A stretch of DNA of 64,000 nt, from assembly GCF_027943255.1 (NCBI RefSeq), contig NC_072892.1:124947792-125011791 (forward strand), given 5' to 3'. The DNA comes from Anastrepha obliqua (Eukaryota; Arthropoda; Insecta; Diptera; Tephritidae). The notes below the pieces were generated by a model that had not been told where the DNA came from, searched no databases, and saw nothing but the letters and a program-made list of their open reading frames with translations. The position numbers and the translations under genes are program-made. Each line of letters starts with the position of its first letter. The stretch's first letter is position 1. Of this stretch, positions 12,401 to 23,869 are shown in pieces.

Positions 12401-14934
12401 AGGTTTCCGGTGCTGTTCAAGATGATGCAATGCTACAGCGTGCGATTAAGCAAGCTGCTGAACAAATTGTGCGTGAACAGAGGATTGAGTCTCATAAAAC
12501 CTTTAATTTAAATGGTGAAACAACAAGCGATGTAGAGGAAGAGGCTAAGAATTACCAAGAAATCCTGCTAAGCCAGGAGCACCGTGCCAAAAAAATATTA
12601 ACGAACATGCGATCTACGCTTAACCACTACCTTATAATGCTAACTTCATGGCTGCTCTACAAACTACTTCCATGCTTTCTATCTGGCGTCGTTACACACA
12701 CAAGGCAAATAGAAACATTGAAAAAGGCATCAGAACGCGCACCCGGCATCCCATTGATATTTCTACCATTGCATCGTAGTCATCTTGATTACATAATGGT
12801 TACATTTATTCTAACAAATAATGATATACGTAGCCCTTTAGTAGCCGCCGGAGACAACTTGCAAATTCCCGTATTTGGCGGGCTTTTACGTGGGCTTGGA
12901 GCTTTCTTCATCAAACGAAAAATTGATCCTGTTGTCGGGAAAAAAGACATTCTCTATCGCGCAATTTTACAACAGTATCTGCAACATGCACTAAAAATGT
13001 CCCACAATGTGGAGTTCTTTATCGAGGGTGGACGCACACGAACTGGCAAACCTTGTATGCCTAAAGGAGGTATATTATCGGTGATTGTGAACGCCTTTAT
13101 GGACCGGAGTATTCCAGATGCACTGTTGGTACCTGTGTCCGTTAACTATGAACGTCTTGTAGATGGAAATTTTGTGCGGGAGCAAAAAGGAGAAAAAAAA
13201 GTACCCGAGTCTTTCTGGAAAGCAATGGCAGGAATTTGGAAGGTTTGTTTGCATCCTAGTAGTACCAAAGTTCATTGTTAATTTAAACCACTTTCAGACT
13301 CTACACTCGAAATACGGTCTTATGCGCATCGATTTCAACGAACCCTACTCTATTAAGGAACTCGTTCAATCTTATAACAAAATTGCCACAGACAATAACC
13401 ATTTCAAAGTGTACAACCCCTCTGAACGGTACATTTCAAATTCTTTCCACTTAAACATGCAAATATACTAACAATAGTGAATATGATTTTCTCCCACAGG
13501 ACTTTACAGCATAATCAGTCAACATCATCATTGTATGGAACTGATGTGGTTTGCGAAGAACACCGTACACTAATCGAGAGCATTTCACGAGAAGTTGTGT
13601 TCGATTGCGCTGCGGCTACATCGGTCATGTCAACGAATGCACTGGCATTTTTAATGCTAACTCGTTTTCGTACCGGCGCACAAGTAACCGATATTGCGCA
13701 AGCCTTAGATTCACTCCGTGATCGTTTAAAAGGCCGTAAAGACATGGCTTTCGCTGGAGATTCCCTGCATATAGTCAAGTATTCATGTGATTTATTGGGT
13801 GAAGGTATGAGCATCTAAAATTTCAAAATTTGTATTTAGCTATCAAATAATGGTGTTGATTATTTAGCGTTAATAACGCGTACGCAGGATGAACGCGGAC
13901 AAATTTACTTTCAACCTGTACAAAGTATCGAGAGTCTAATTGAGTTGTCTTACTATTCAAATATGCTGACACCATATTTTGCCCTGCAATCTGTACTAAT
14001 GATAACCTTTCATGAATTATTGCCGAAGCCAGTGGACGGAAAGTCAAATGGAAATGTAATGTTCTAGGTGTTGGTATATTTAAATATATCTTAATTTACT
14101 TTTTTCATATAATAGGACCACGACCAAGCTAATATGCCGGGAGTTTCAAGGAAAAATGTCATAGATGCTGCTTTAGCAAACTGTGATGTACTGCGTTACG
14201 AATTCATTTTGCATAAACCAACTCAAGTGTTAAGCAACCTTTTAGAGGTCTCATTAGATGAACTGATTGTGAATGGGTTGATAAAATTGCCTGATGTTAG
14301 TATTGCCACATTGATTGTTTAAATTATACTTAACGAACTGTACCCTTAGATAAAAGAAGAACCTGATAGTAATGTCGAAAGTCGTAAAATAGCTCGCAAT
14401 ATTGCTGCTTACTTAGACGACACAGATGACTCAGAATATGGGACGGACGAGGTTTACAATGAAAGTGAACAGCCTGATATATTTTTGACGCACGATACAC
14501 TGACTGAACAGAAAGCGCTTTGTGAAGTTTTGGCGCCGTTTAGTCACACATACCTCTCGACGGCTCAATCACTTAGTATTCTGTACAAAAATCCTATGCT
14601 CGAATCTGAATTTATCAAATTTGTTATTAATGACATTTCGAATAAAGTAAAAAGTGGCGCTTGTCCTTATGGTAAGTGTAGTTATTCAGTAATCGAAATT
14701 TTTACAATATGTATGAAAAATATATTTCTTACAGCTGAAAGCGTTTCAACCGACTCGGTGCGAAATTGTTTAAAATTGCTGGAGAAGTGGTCGGTTTTGG
14801 AGATTTGTAATGACCACGGTTTGCGACTTTTGACACTCGGGACGTTGTATGATACATCGAAGGAATCCATTAAGACAATCGTTGGAAGAATAGCTAAAAT
14901 TGTTCCATCGAAAACAGGATACTTGCCGTTTTAA
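6458..14934 (+). CDS. mino: Mitochondrial-type glycerol-3-phosphate acyltransferase (GPAT1 / minotaur family)
   Basis: This enzyme acylates sn-glycerol-3-phosphate to lysophosphatidate, the first step of glycerolipid synthesis; in Drosophila, Minotaur also supports primary piRNA production. Coding exons: 6458-6584, 12174-12338, 12403-13242, 13298-13428, 13500-13804, 13868-14055, 14116-14295, 14350-14671, 14735-14934. All phases match and the stop is TAA. From ATG 6522 it gives 797 residues, against 828 in human GPAM. Acyltransferase block I is HRSHLDY (H200, D205), block II runs GGLLRGLGAFFIKR, block III is EGGRTRTGK (E284), and block IV is IPDALLVPVSVNYER. A hydrophobic segment lies near residues 153-173. 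The true start is uncertain: the first exon could continue a codon from upstream, or ATG 6522 could initiate after an untranslated exon. The first intron (5.6 kb) is full of transposons. Confidence 0.88.
7393..7842 (+). mobile_element. Nonautonomous mellifera-type mariner with transposase remnant
   Basis: Terminal repeats TTAGTTTGGGGAA (from 7395) and TTCCCCAAACTAA (to 7840) are flanked by TA on both sides, as expected for mariner. Inside, the plus strand reads VTANYVQFWFRQCHSGIFDV, NVDKITEIIKVDRHIGSRSI and AQELKIDLKTVLNHL, pieces of the N-terminal helix-turn-helix region of mariner transposase. The whole catalytic domain is gone, leaving a 446-bp deletion derivative inside the acyltransferase intron. 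Confidence 0.75.
8936..9091. repeat. Pentanucleotide microsatellite (ACATA)n
   Basis: About 30 nearly uninterrupted copies of ACATA (TAACA), with rare point variants such as ACAAA and TATCA. The apparent long minus-strand frame across it (CYVML repeats) is a by-product of the five-base period and not a gene. Confidence 0.9.
9375..9464. repeat. 18-bp minisatellite, five units
   Basis: Tandem units of CAAGGTAACGGCAATGAG with variants CAAGGTAACGACACATGAG and CAAGGTAACACTAATGAG, the last unit running into a T tract. The same core appears once near 9100-9136 as GCAAGATAACGACGCAT. Confidence 0.75.
9520..10818. other. No gene recognised; GC-rich block at 10180-10790
   Basis: The second half is clearly richer in G and C than its surroundings and holds a 20-bp tandem duplication (GTCCCTCTGCTCTCGCT twice near 10336-10371). 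A plus frame of 115 codons (10268-10615) and a minus frame of 108 codons (9845-10171) are open, but neither resembles a protein I know. The composition and the neighbouring mobile elements suggest part of an old retroelement or transferred sequence; this is inference. Confidence 0.3.
10811..11052 (+). mobile_element. MITE with 8-bp target duplication, copy 1
   Basis: The 226-bp body (10819-11044) starts CAAGGCGAATTTATTA and ends TAATAAATCCACCTTG, imperfect terminal inverted repeats continuing with GGTGACAGCA on both sides. It is flanked by perfect 8-bp duplications CTCCGTGC (10811-10818, 11045-11052). An 8-bp duplication points to a hAT- or P-type transposase. No coding capacity. A second copy lies inverted at 25064-25285. 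Confidence 0.8.
11070..11158 (+). repeat. Dispersed purine-rich repeat, copy 1
   Basis: A segment around GGAAATAAACAAGCTAAAG and AAGAATATAAA has a diverged relative in the same orientation at about 22391-22470. Its nature is unknown. Confidence 0.4.
11266..11690 (+). pseudogene. Deleted Tc1/mariner-superfamily transposase (MERYT type)
   Basis: ATG 11266 begins MERYTLKQRVEIIKIHYKND, the N-terminal helix-turn-helix of a common insect Tc1/mariner family, followed by TAIQKLVKKFELLGQVSDV and RARRSRTAENI. The frame then jumps, through a deletion, to GFVNKQNCRIW from the catalytic core. After a shift it continues as DGIDLNNVYFQQDGATRHTS, which carries the second catalytic aspartate (QQDGA). Two internal deletions and a frameshift make it dead. 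Similar debris lies at 48.0-48.35, 60.5-61.0, 61.2-61.4 and 61.8-62.7 kb. Confidence 0.7.
11870..12067 (+). promoter_or_regulatory. Possible alternative first exon/promoter of the acyltransferase
   Basis: ATG at 12029 opens 13 codons (MSDDEFRARGWFE) ending GAG|GTCAGT at 12067/12068. The distal first exon also ends with GAG in phase 0, so either can join the exon at 12174 (ETKQ...). Using this exon the total is 2370 nt, 789 residues plus stop, an exact open frame. An initiator-like TCAGTG lies at about 11874. This is a splice-logic inference; no transcript evidence is available. Confidence 0.4.
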
Positions 14935-15752
14935 ATAACAAACCAAGAAATTGCCAAAGAAAATGTGGCCCACTTTTAGAATTGTAGTTGCCCTTTTCTT
15001 CTGCTTAACAACAACGAATCTCCATATACTCATACATAGTTGTTGGCAGTTTAAATGAAATAATTCAACGCAACGTAATCCAAAAACTAACAACAAAATA
15101 AATGAATTTATTGACTGAATAGCTTAGCTTAGAAGAAAACAATGTAATAAAGTGACTATTCGAAATAGTTTGAAATATAACAAAAAAAAAAAAAAACCAT
15201 GTCACATGGATCATTAAACGGTAATTTTAGATACTTTAAACTAAAAAATGTACAAATTGAGATTAGTTAAGCCGTGGTTCTTAACATTTCTAGTGACATT
15301 ATTCATAAAAATGGCCTTGTGGCAAACTAAATTTTTTTAATAAAACAACTTTAGATGCGTAAGGTTCTGTAAAAAATAAGAGTGAAAATAAAACAATTTT
15401 TTACGAAAGCATTTCTACAGAACTTAATATATTGTATTATTTACCCATATATAGTATAACTACTGTGGCATATCGTGTGAGCTTGGATCGGATTTGAAGT
15501 GATTTTCGGTAATTTTTATTTTACATTCTGAAAGTTATTCACATCATCTTTGAATATTTTCAATTAAAATTCCCCTTAATTGCTTGTAAAATGTATAAAA
15601 CTCGAATCCTTTTAGGCATTATTTTCTCACAACAACAACGAAAAAAGTAAGGAAAATGAAATAAGCAGATTTTTAAGTTGTATTCGAAAAACGACTTATA
15701 GGAGAAAACTATTGTTTTGAAACTTTTCGAAATGACTTATCGAAGAAAATGA
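14935..15752. other. Convergent intergenic region, 3' of the acyltransferase
   Basis: AT-rich 3' flank with the polyadenylation candidates noted separately. No gene, no recognisable repeat. Confidence 0.5.
15097..15151 (+). terminator. Candidate polyadenylation signals of the acyltransferase gene
   Basis: AATAAA occurs at 15097-15102 and 15146-15151, about 165 and 215 bases after the TAA at 14932-14934 on the coding strand. Either would give a short 3' untranslated region. In such AT-rich DNA this hexamer is common, so the call rests on position. Confidence 0.4.
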
Positions 15753-16494
15753 TTAAGGGGGAACACCACTGTGATTTTTCAAAAAACTCAATTTTTTTTA
15801 TTGCATTTTCTTGAAGTAATATACAGAAATATGTAAAACAAATTTAACTTAAAATCTTGAAAATTGACGAAGTTATACCCAATACAATAAGTGCAGATAG
15901 TTAGTACCAATGAAAACTTTAAACGCGTTTTTCTCACAAGGACTTTTCTGAACACGGTGGCCTCGATTTCTCGAAGACTTATGAACCGATTCTATTTTTT
16001 TTTTTTTTTAATTTTTGTACATGTATTGGCTACAGTCGTACATAGCCGTTTTTAAAAATTCCAAAAATTAATATTTTTTCAAGCCTTTCGAAAACAAACA
16101 AAAGAGTAAAAACACAAACTCATTTTTCAAACCTACACCATTTTCTCAAAAAAAAAAAAAAAAAAAAAAACAAAAATAAAAAAAAAAATCGCCACGTACG
16201 ACGATATCTATTGATGTATAGATTACGAATTTTTTCGGTTTTTTGCTTTCAGATGATTTTTCACCGCCGTATCGTAGCCACCAGGGTGCATCAGTTTTTT
16301 ATGACGTCATTGCATTAATATCAATTACAATTGTAATCTTTAATATTTTTTAATAAAAATTTGTGTCAGTATAGTTGAATATATGTTAAATAAATTATAA
16401 TTTGTCCGATCCATAAATAATCATCCCTACTTATAAAAAAAAATTCATGAAAATTACTTAATTTTCCCGCGTGCACAGTGGTATTCCCGCTTAA
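15753..16494. mobile_element. TTAA-flanked MITE with 17-bp terminal inverted repeats
   Basis: The body 15757-16490 (734 bp) lies between TTAA at 15753-15756 and 16491-16494. The left end GGGGGAACACCACTGTG matches the reverse complement of the right end, GCGGGAATACCACTGTG, at 15 of 17 positions. Low-complexity A/T tracts fill the interior and there is no transposase. A piggyBac-type mobiliser is likely from the TTAA. Confidence 0.75.
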
Positions 16495-17057
16495 ACCTGA
16501 AACTATTATTTTGAAATTTTTTGAAAACCACATCACATCGAAGGACTAAGAACTATTTTTGTTTTATTTTATAGTGTATATCACTTAACTTTCACTAAAA
16601 ACATTTACTTTTTCTTATTTTCATTCATAATACAAAATTTTGCGATTTTTAACATTATTTTGTAGTTCAATTCAACATTTCTAAATGAAATTGAATCGAT
16701 TGTCTTTACATGTTCTTTGCTACTTAGCGCTGCCGAATTTTAAAAACGCCTAATGGGAGATTACAAAAATTTGCAAAATTAGAAGAGGTCAAACGAGCGG
16801 AATCGAACTTATAAATATCTTATACATTAACAATATTCAACAAGATTCAGAATAAATAAAGAAGAAACACAGCTAATAACAATTTAAATCAGCTAGATTT
16901 CTTTAAAGGTGGAGGGTAAAAATTGTTCTTTCTTTGCTTGCAAAATTGTATACAATATTTACAGTTTTTAAAAATAGAATTTTTACTCACGTTATAAACA
17001 GAATTTTGTTATATTATCTCTATACATGAAACGATTTGCGAATGGAAAATATTTATA
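16495..17057. other. 3' flank of the Mes-4-type gene
   Basis: AT-rich, no coding potential. TTTATT at about 16563 could serve as a minus-strand AATAAA for the methyltransferase gene, though it lies about 490 bases past the stop. Confidence 0.35.
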
Positions 17058-20000
17058 TCAAGATATATTTGTACGATTGTCATTTTCTTCGTCATGGGCA
17101 GTGATATCGTTGGCGTTAATACCTTGCGGCGATGAAGAACTTACAACTTCGATTTTTTGCTTATCTGCCAATTCATTGCCTGTATGAGGTTCAATCTTCA
17201 CAGTAACATTCGTTCGCTTTTTGCTTGCTTTTTCCCCATTACCTCCCCGAGCACGATTCTGCAACTTTTTCAATGGCTTTCTCTTGCGTGTAGTACCAGA
17301 CTTGGTCTTATTGACCTCCATTGCAGGACTCTGCTGCTAAAAAGGGAGAAATATTATGTTTACAACTGTAATATAATCTCATTAAAGGAAAATAAGGAAT
17401 TACTTTGAGGAATTTTTCTTCTTTGTTTTTGCCGCCAATTACTCCTACACATTTGGCTGCGCCACACAAGCAAATTTTTTTCTCATTTCCTAACAAATCA
17501 TCCCAGTGATAGTTGAAAGTAAGCTCTGTGTTCTAAGCAATGAAGATTGAATTTACATATGCGCCAATTCCTTTGAGTAAATTATTGTAAAAAAAAAACT
17601 TCTTACCGCTGGTATATCTTTGATAGCAAAAAGTGCTATGCGATTCAAACCGTTCACTGACCATTTCTGTGTCTCACAATTCGGATCGCATGAATGATTC
17701 ATGAAACGAGCCAAATTTCCCTTTGGCCCCGCGTCGATAATATAATCCTTCTCCACAGATAGAAAATAAAAGTTCTCATCACGATCCAAAGACTTCTGTG
17801 ACATTCTTTGCCGAAACTCATTGTCATCGATAATTTCACCAACATATTCGATGATAAAATCCCCTGCACTTATTGGTTGCCGACACACCAAACCGAAACC
17901 ACGTTCTTTCAGATAAACAACGTCAAGACGTGGTGACAATCTAGATTCGAGCATTTGATTTTGGCAACGCTCGCCCGCAGGACACACCTTTGGATTGCAC
18001 TCATGATAGAGAACGCGGTTCAAGCAGTTTGAATTTGGTCCACAGGGATCTTCGTCGTCCATTTTGCATTCGCATTTGCTCACCTTTTCCAAGTCAATAT
18101 GCAGCTTAACGGGATAGACGGCGCGATTGACCTTTATTCGCACATACGGCTGTGGGTGTAACTTTTCTTTGCTCTCATTGGTTAAACGTTGTGCGAGCTT
18201 CTTGGATTTTATAATTTCGTAAATTCGTTTCGCCTCTTCTACACCTCTATTATAGCTCTGGTCTAAACCTGATAACGAAGTAAAAGAATTTAAATAAAAT
18301 TTTCTATTTTGGAAAGAAAAAGGTCTAACTTGATTTTGTTTTAGGTGGTTCCGAACTGTCGCCTTCCAAATAAAGATAGACCCGCCGTCTAGAGATCCAC
18401 CCATGATCATGTGTACCAAAGAAACGAACGACGAAATCATGCGGATTATGCGACTTCCGTCTAATATTTTGTGGTATTTCCGTGGGTGGTAAAATGATTG
18501 CCGGCCACCATCGAAACGAAGTGAACTTGGCCCACACCATTTCTCCGTACAATGGCAGACGACCTGACTCACACTCCTCGCAAATGTATCCTTCACTTGG
18601 GTCTAGCGTGATATTTAAACACTTTGCATGCACAGCAGTGGGACATGTTTCACAACAAATAACTTGCCCGCCACCCACGCAAATGAAACACCAACTGACA
18701 TTCACGTGCCCGTCGGTTTTACCGGATTTGCTGTGGCGGGGACAAATGATATGTGCTGCAGTTAGTATCTGTGAGCCTGCCGGTATGCACGTAGAGTCCA
18801 CATGATAACTGGCAGGACATTTTACGCATTTTGTAAGTTTCGAATTTCGTAAATGTTGAAACTTGCCCTTGGGATCGTCTGACACACAAGTATGACAAAC
18901 GTGAGATGGGCAGCGAAACGATTCAATCTTATTTTTTGATTTGGTCAATTTCGCTTGTGGCCAATACCTGCAACAGGCGGGATGGAATACTTTGGAGCAT
19001 TGGGACATATTGCAAACAACAAGTTCCTCTCTGCTTGGATCAGACGAATTGTCGTGTTTACATACAGCGCAGGCGGGTGGTTTACCTAGGGCACAGGAGT
19101 CGCAAGTAATTTCTGCTATTTTTTCATCAGTCTCGGCGTCGGCAGTAACATGGTAGGAAGCTAGTGACGATGAACTTGCAGTTCGTTCTTCACCAATGAT
19201 TGATTGAGTACTTTGCTTTTCAAGTGACATTTTTGTATCAACGGACCATTTCGACGAATTCCGCCTTGAATTGCTACTTTCTGATTTACTGCGCCCATTT
19301 CTTTTTTCAATATTTCCCTTAATTGAAGTTTTTCGAACACAATCGGCATGCAACCATGATTGACAACCTTTGGCACACCTGACCAAAGAATCACCCGGAC
19401 GAAGACAGTACTTACAAACGGGATCATGAGCTAATCCCCGAAATAAGTACTTGTTATCTAAGTTGAATATATCATCGATAACTTCTTCTATGGGTCGATT
19501 CAATTGTCGCTTCGGCTTGTTATCAATTTGTCGGGCTTCTTGATCATCACGTTGCTTTTTTTCCAATGTTTCTGTGTATGGGGAGTCATTAATTTTAGCT
19601 GGTAAACTATGTCGGTACCTCATAGTTTTCAATCTGTTGGAAAGACGCTTAACAGTACCTTTACCACTACCACTTTCAACAAGACTAGAACCCAACTCTT
19701 GCTCATTATTGCTTGACAATAATTTCCGCTGCATTTGTTGTTGATTAATCTGCCTAAGGGCCCAAATGTTTCGAGCTGCAACAATCAAACTTCTTTCCAA
19801 AATATCGTCTTTATTATCTTGCAATACAAATTCTTTCATTGCATTGTAGAAATTTCTGTAATCATCACTGCTGCTTAGCTCTTCTGCGTGCAAGGATGTA
19901 AACGAGCTGGACGAATTTACTTCTTCATTCTCTTTTTGAGCGGGACCTTCATGTTTACAACTTTCAAGAGCTTCGGTGTTATCTCCACACAAGCTTTCCG

Positions 20001-22125
20001 ACGCCTGCAATTCTCCAGATGATGTTTCACTTAATTTACGTCGTTTGATTTCAGACACTTGTTTTAGAGGCGAAAAAGCCGGGCTATAGGGCGAAGTTGA
20101 ACGGGCACGTTTCCTTGTAGCCAAGGGATTCTTCACTATACGACTCTCCATCGAGTCGTGTCGAAATCTACTGGTACTGCTACCGTTGTCTGCGCTTAAA
20201 TTTCTTTGTCTTTGTTGCCTTCGTTGTTGCTTCTTTAAGGCTCTAAATATGGAACGGTTTATACAGATATAAATATAAAAAACCAAAAAGCGGGAATATA
20301 TATAATGTTTGTATAACGATTTTAAAAATGTGTGCGTCAATAATAGAAAGAATACAATACTGTTGCTATGTCTTATAAATTTGACTTACTTCTTCTGCTC
20401 GTACATTTCAAATAATTTCTTTAATCTGTCCTCATGCAAGATTTCGGCTACCTTATTTGCTTCTTTAATTGCTTCTCGCCAAATCAGTACTTTGTCGGAT
20501 TTCGGTAAAAGTAACTTGTATTGTTGACTATCCTTGCCATACTTCCTACGTATTTCGCGCATTTGTTGCTTGTAATTTTCTAGATCAGTGTAGGGAATAA
20601 GATTGTCACGTTTCACCCAATTTCTTCGTCCACTATCGGCAAAGAAGCGTACATGCACTAATACAAACTCCTCGTCAGTACGTTCGTTGCGATCAGTAGT
20701 TATCGTCTTACCATCAGGGTCCGGGCAAACGATGCAAGGCCAGTAACAAAAGGCGAATATTTGCCCCCAGAAGAGATCTCCTGTTGTAAATGACATCCAA
20801 TCCATTCCTGTGACTACGGATGACCCTTTTGCGCTATCTAAACTAAAGGCGGAAGGGGAGTTGGCGCTCAAGCCGACTGCTTCGCGTAATAACAACGAAA
20901 CGCCACTATCCCCACTTTCCCCGTCATATTGCAGATTTGCCTCCCCGCTGCCATTGGGATTTTCGAGGCTTTCTGAATTGCCCTCCGCAGTATTTTCGAT
21001 ACTATCAATTTCAATTTTAACTGCTACAAGTGGATTTACAACAAAATTTTCACCAGAATGTTCTTGTTCATCGGGAATTTTTGAATATCCTTCTTTTTCT
21101 TTACTACTAATTTCCTTTGTTTGGGCGGCAGCTGTTGTCCCTACTTCATTCTGTACATCATAGACTATTTCACTTTTTACATCGCTAACCAGTTGAGATG
21201 TTTCCTTTACTGGAGATTCCTTGTTCTGCTCAGTCCCTAAAACTATTGTTTGACAAATGTTTCGGTTTTCCTCCACATCTGTCAAATTATTGGCTCTGAA
21301 AATCCCACACTGAAATTCATCGAATTCTTCTTTTGTTTCAAGTTCACATTCATTTTTCACGGTTGTTAATTTGGACTTTAGGCTCTCATCCAAATTTTTC
21401 ACTATTTTTTCTTTGCTAATATCATCCACCACCACTGAACCATTTCGTGCAAGCAATTTATCAATGGGACTTTCAAACTTTTTACGCGCTGATGAACTAT
21501 TTGGGGAAGGTGTTAGTGCTTCGTTATGTGCACGTCTCACACAACCTAGTAAAGCTGTGGAGGTGTCGGCTAAAACTTCGCTATCACTATCTACTAATTC
21601 GGGACTAGCAGTAGATACTTGCAATTTGCGACGGCGGGCACTTCTCGTTTGTAAGCTACCGTCGCTTTCACTGCCATTGCCAACCATAGTAGAGCATGAT
21701 GGAGGGGTCCTAAATCCGATATATTTTGGGCTCAAATCAGAGTGCAAATTTGCTAACAAATCACGTTTTCCTAAAAAAAAAACAAATATAATATTACAAA
21801 AGTAAAACGATCTACAATATATTTGAAACTTACTCCGTGGCGTAGACGATGATGATTTACTGCTCGATCCAATGTTAGTCGACGTTTTGTTTCGTCCTCT
21901 CTCCTTTTGAGACGATACATGAGGCGTCACCAATCGCGGCTCACTATTCTTGCGTTTAATAACAAACTTGCGAATTACACTACTCATTCTTTTAGTTTTT
22001 TGGCTAGAGTTGTGTTTGATAGAATCAATTCCAACTGGACTGCCAAAAGATGCATCAGATTCTCCAGCAATACGGCTACGTTTTTTCCTATCCACAGCGG
22101 TGGTTTGCTTTTGGTTCGAACGCAT
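17058..22125 (-). CDS. Mes-4: NSD-family histone H3 lysine-36 methyltransferase (Mes-4 type)
   Basis: A nuclear chromatin enzyme expected to methylate H3K36. Exons on the minus strand: 22125-21834, 21770-20390, 20242-18330, 18268-17607, 17532-17404, 17336-17058. They sum to 4656 nt (1551 residues plus TGA) with every phase consistent; Drosophila Mes-4 is somewhat over 1400. An in-frame TAG lies nine codons upstream of the ATG at 22125. Domains by residue: basic, Ser-rich N-terminus; PWWP at about 424-535 (CYWPCIV); PHD-type zinc fingers about 834-1115, starting CKYCLRPGD; second PWWP about 1122-1190 (FRWWPAI); AWS from C1258; SET with RGFGL (about 1316), [11 protein letters not shown] (about 1383-1393) and ELTFNY (1419-1424); post-[11 protein letters not shown] (1437-1444). 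The C-terminus is basic and KR-rich. The catalytic motifs are intact. It is convergent with the acyltransferase. Confidence 0.93.
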
Positions 22126-22830
22126 CTTCCCTGCTTTACTCAACAGCTAATTTAAATCTAACACTTTATACTTAACAGAAAAGCACAGCTTTATTGACTC
22201 GCATTGATTTATATAAAAACAAATAACTTATATTAAAATTGCAGAACATCAGACTCTGAAGTCACAAAGCAAATTCGACATACGCGCCAAAATGTTGCAG
22301 CTGTTTATAAGAGTGCTGCCACATTTTAATTTAAATTTCCACGATGTAGATAAAAATAAGAAAATACAACATTGTGCCTTCCTGAGTACCGTTATATCAG
22401 TACAGAAAATAAACAAACAAAAAGAAGAGAAAGAATAAGCAAAAAGTGAAAAGCCAAAAATATAAAAAAATTATGCACACATACACATGTATACATTTGG
22501 ATCCAATTGTCAAATACACAAAATATAAAGTAGTATGATGCGCCATCCGCAAACCGTTACTTTTTTCTTGGTACAAAAAATATTTATTATTCTTGTGAAA
22601 TTTTTATACCTTTTCTATCACTGCCCCTGAGAGAAATAAATATAAGGAGTTTATAGGGAGCTTTCATATATATCCGGCATGTGCGCTGTAATTCGTTTTT
22701 GCCTGAAACTGTGGTTCAAATAAGCAAATAAGCAAACAAGCACCGCTTCTCTAAAATAAAACTAAAATGTTGTTAAAAGGGCACTTTTTTGTTAATTATA
22801 TATGTATATGTATACATACATGTATATTTA
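22126..22830. other. Upstream flank of the Mes-4-type gene
   Basis: Presumed promoter side of the minus-strand gene; no clear TATA or DRE site is seen next to the start. A purine-rich segment at 22391-22470 resembles 11070-11158. The rest is AT-rich and unassigned. Confidence 0.35.
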
Positions 22831-22834
22831 TAAT

Positions 22835-23032
22835 ATATCTATAATTGGCGCTTACACGCTTTATTGGGTGTTTGGCCGAGCTACTCTTCCTCTTTGCGAT
22901 GCGCGTCTTGATTTTTTCGCAAACTGTAGGTTCCAGTTTTAATCCGCCTCCGAACGAGAGATGGTTTTTTATGCAGATTTTTTCATAGCACAAATATTCT
23001 CGGAGCAGCAGTCGAGGAGCGACCGCTATTAG
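22835..23032 (-). mobile_element. tRNA-derived SINE, copy 2 (5'-truncated)
   Basis: In minus orientation this reads from CTAATAGCGGTCGCTCC through AGCTCGGCCAAACACCC to GCGCCAATTATAGATAT. It aligns with the body of the SINE at 23539-23863 but lacks the tRNA-like head. Truncation at the 5' side is usual for retroposed copies. Confidence 0.65.
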
Positions 23033-23538
23033 ACACTATTTTTTTTTTTATCACAATTAGAGCGGTATTAAAATTTTTATGGGCTAACTAAATATAGAAG
23101 ATATATAAAATGCGTAAAATTGGCTATTGAACTTTAATACAAACATAAGTATTGGAGGAATTGTTTTCTTGCTAATTGGAAAGAATATTTTACTTCTGCA
23201 TATTTATTTAGCATTGAACATTTTTGAAGCACTTCTGATTTTAGATCTTCCTCTGAATGTGCCTGTTGAGCGATTAGGTCCACATGACATTTTACACATT
23301 TTGGGTACAAAAAATAATAGTATTTCTGTAAACAACAGGTTTTTTTTATCAATTTCAGTAAGTAGGTAATTAAATAAGGAAAACATTTATCAGTGCAACG
23401 TTTACTAGGTTGAATACATCAAATTAACGATAAATCACTTCAAACAACTACCAATGTTCTTCTGGCAAGAAACAGCAAATAGCCAGTTGAGCAGCAAATA
23501 GCATCTTTTGCTTCCCAGTTTAAAATTTAAAATTTACA

Positions 23539-23866
23539 GGCGACCGCTGTAGCCGAATGATTGGTGCGTGACTACCATTCGGAATTCATAGAGAACGTAG
23601 GTTCAAATCGAAGAAAGACCAAAATGAAGAACAAGTTTTTTTCTAATAGCGGTCGCCCTCGGCAGGCAATAGCAAACCTCTGAGTGTATTTCTTCAATGA
23701 AAAAGCTCATCATAAAAAAATGTTTGCCGTTCGGAGTCCGCTTGAAACTGTAGGTTCCTCCATTTGTGGAACAACATCAAGACGCATACCACAAAAAGGA
23801 GGAGGAGCTCGGCCAAACACCCAAAAGGGGTGTACGCGCCAATTACATATCTATATATATATTAAA
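23539..23866 (+). mobile_element. tRNA-derived SINE, copy 1
   Basis: The head GGCGACCGCTGTAGCCGAAT carries an A-box-like TAGCCGAATGATTGG (about 23550-23564), followed 36 bases on by a B-box GGTTCAAATC (23600-23609). This is the spacing of a tRNA-type pol III promoter. The body includes CTAATAGCGGTCGCC, AGCTCGGCCAAACACCC and GCGCCAATTACATATC, then a TA-rich tail. It does not fold as an intact tRNA gene, so SINE is the better reading. A truncated copy lies inverted at 22835-23032. Confidence 0.7.
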
Positions 23867-23869
23867 GTT

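Noticed and set aside
17553..18596. A separate 347-codon SET protein
   Set aside because: Its first 110 codons read through exon 3 in a wrong frame and intron sequence; the SET part belongs to exon 4 of the Mes-4-type gene.
18482..19156. Plus-strand ORFs over 18482-19156
   Set aside because: They are antisense shadows of the PHD/PWWP exon.
20386..22143. A single uninterrupted 585-codon exon including positions 21771-21833
   Set aside because: The 63-base in-frame segment has a good donor (A|GTAAGT) and a T-rich acceptor, is hydrophobic and AT-rich, and removing it keeps the frame; the TTG at 22143 is also not a start.
23539..23620. A possible tRNA gene (A and B boxes)
   Set aside because: The sequence cannot form a full cloverleaf, is followed by a SINE body, and has a truncated copy nearby.
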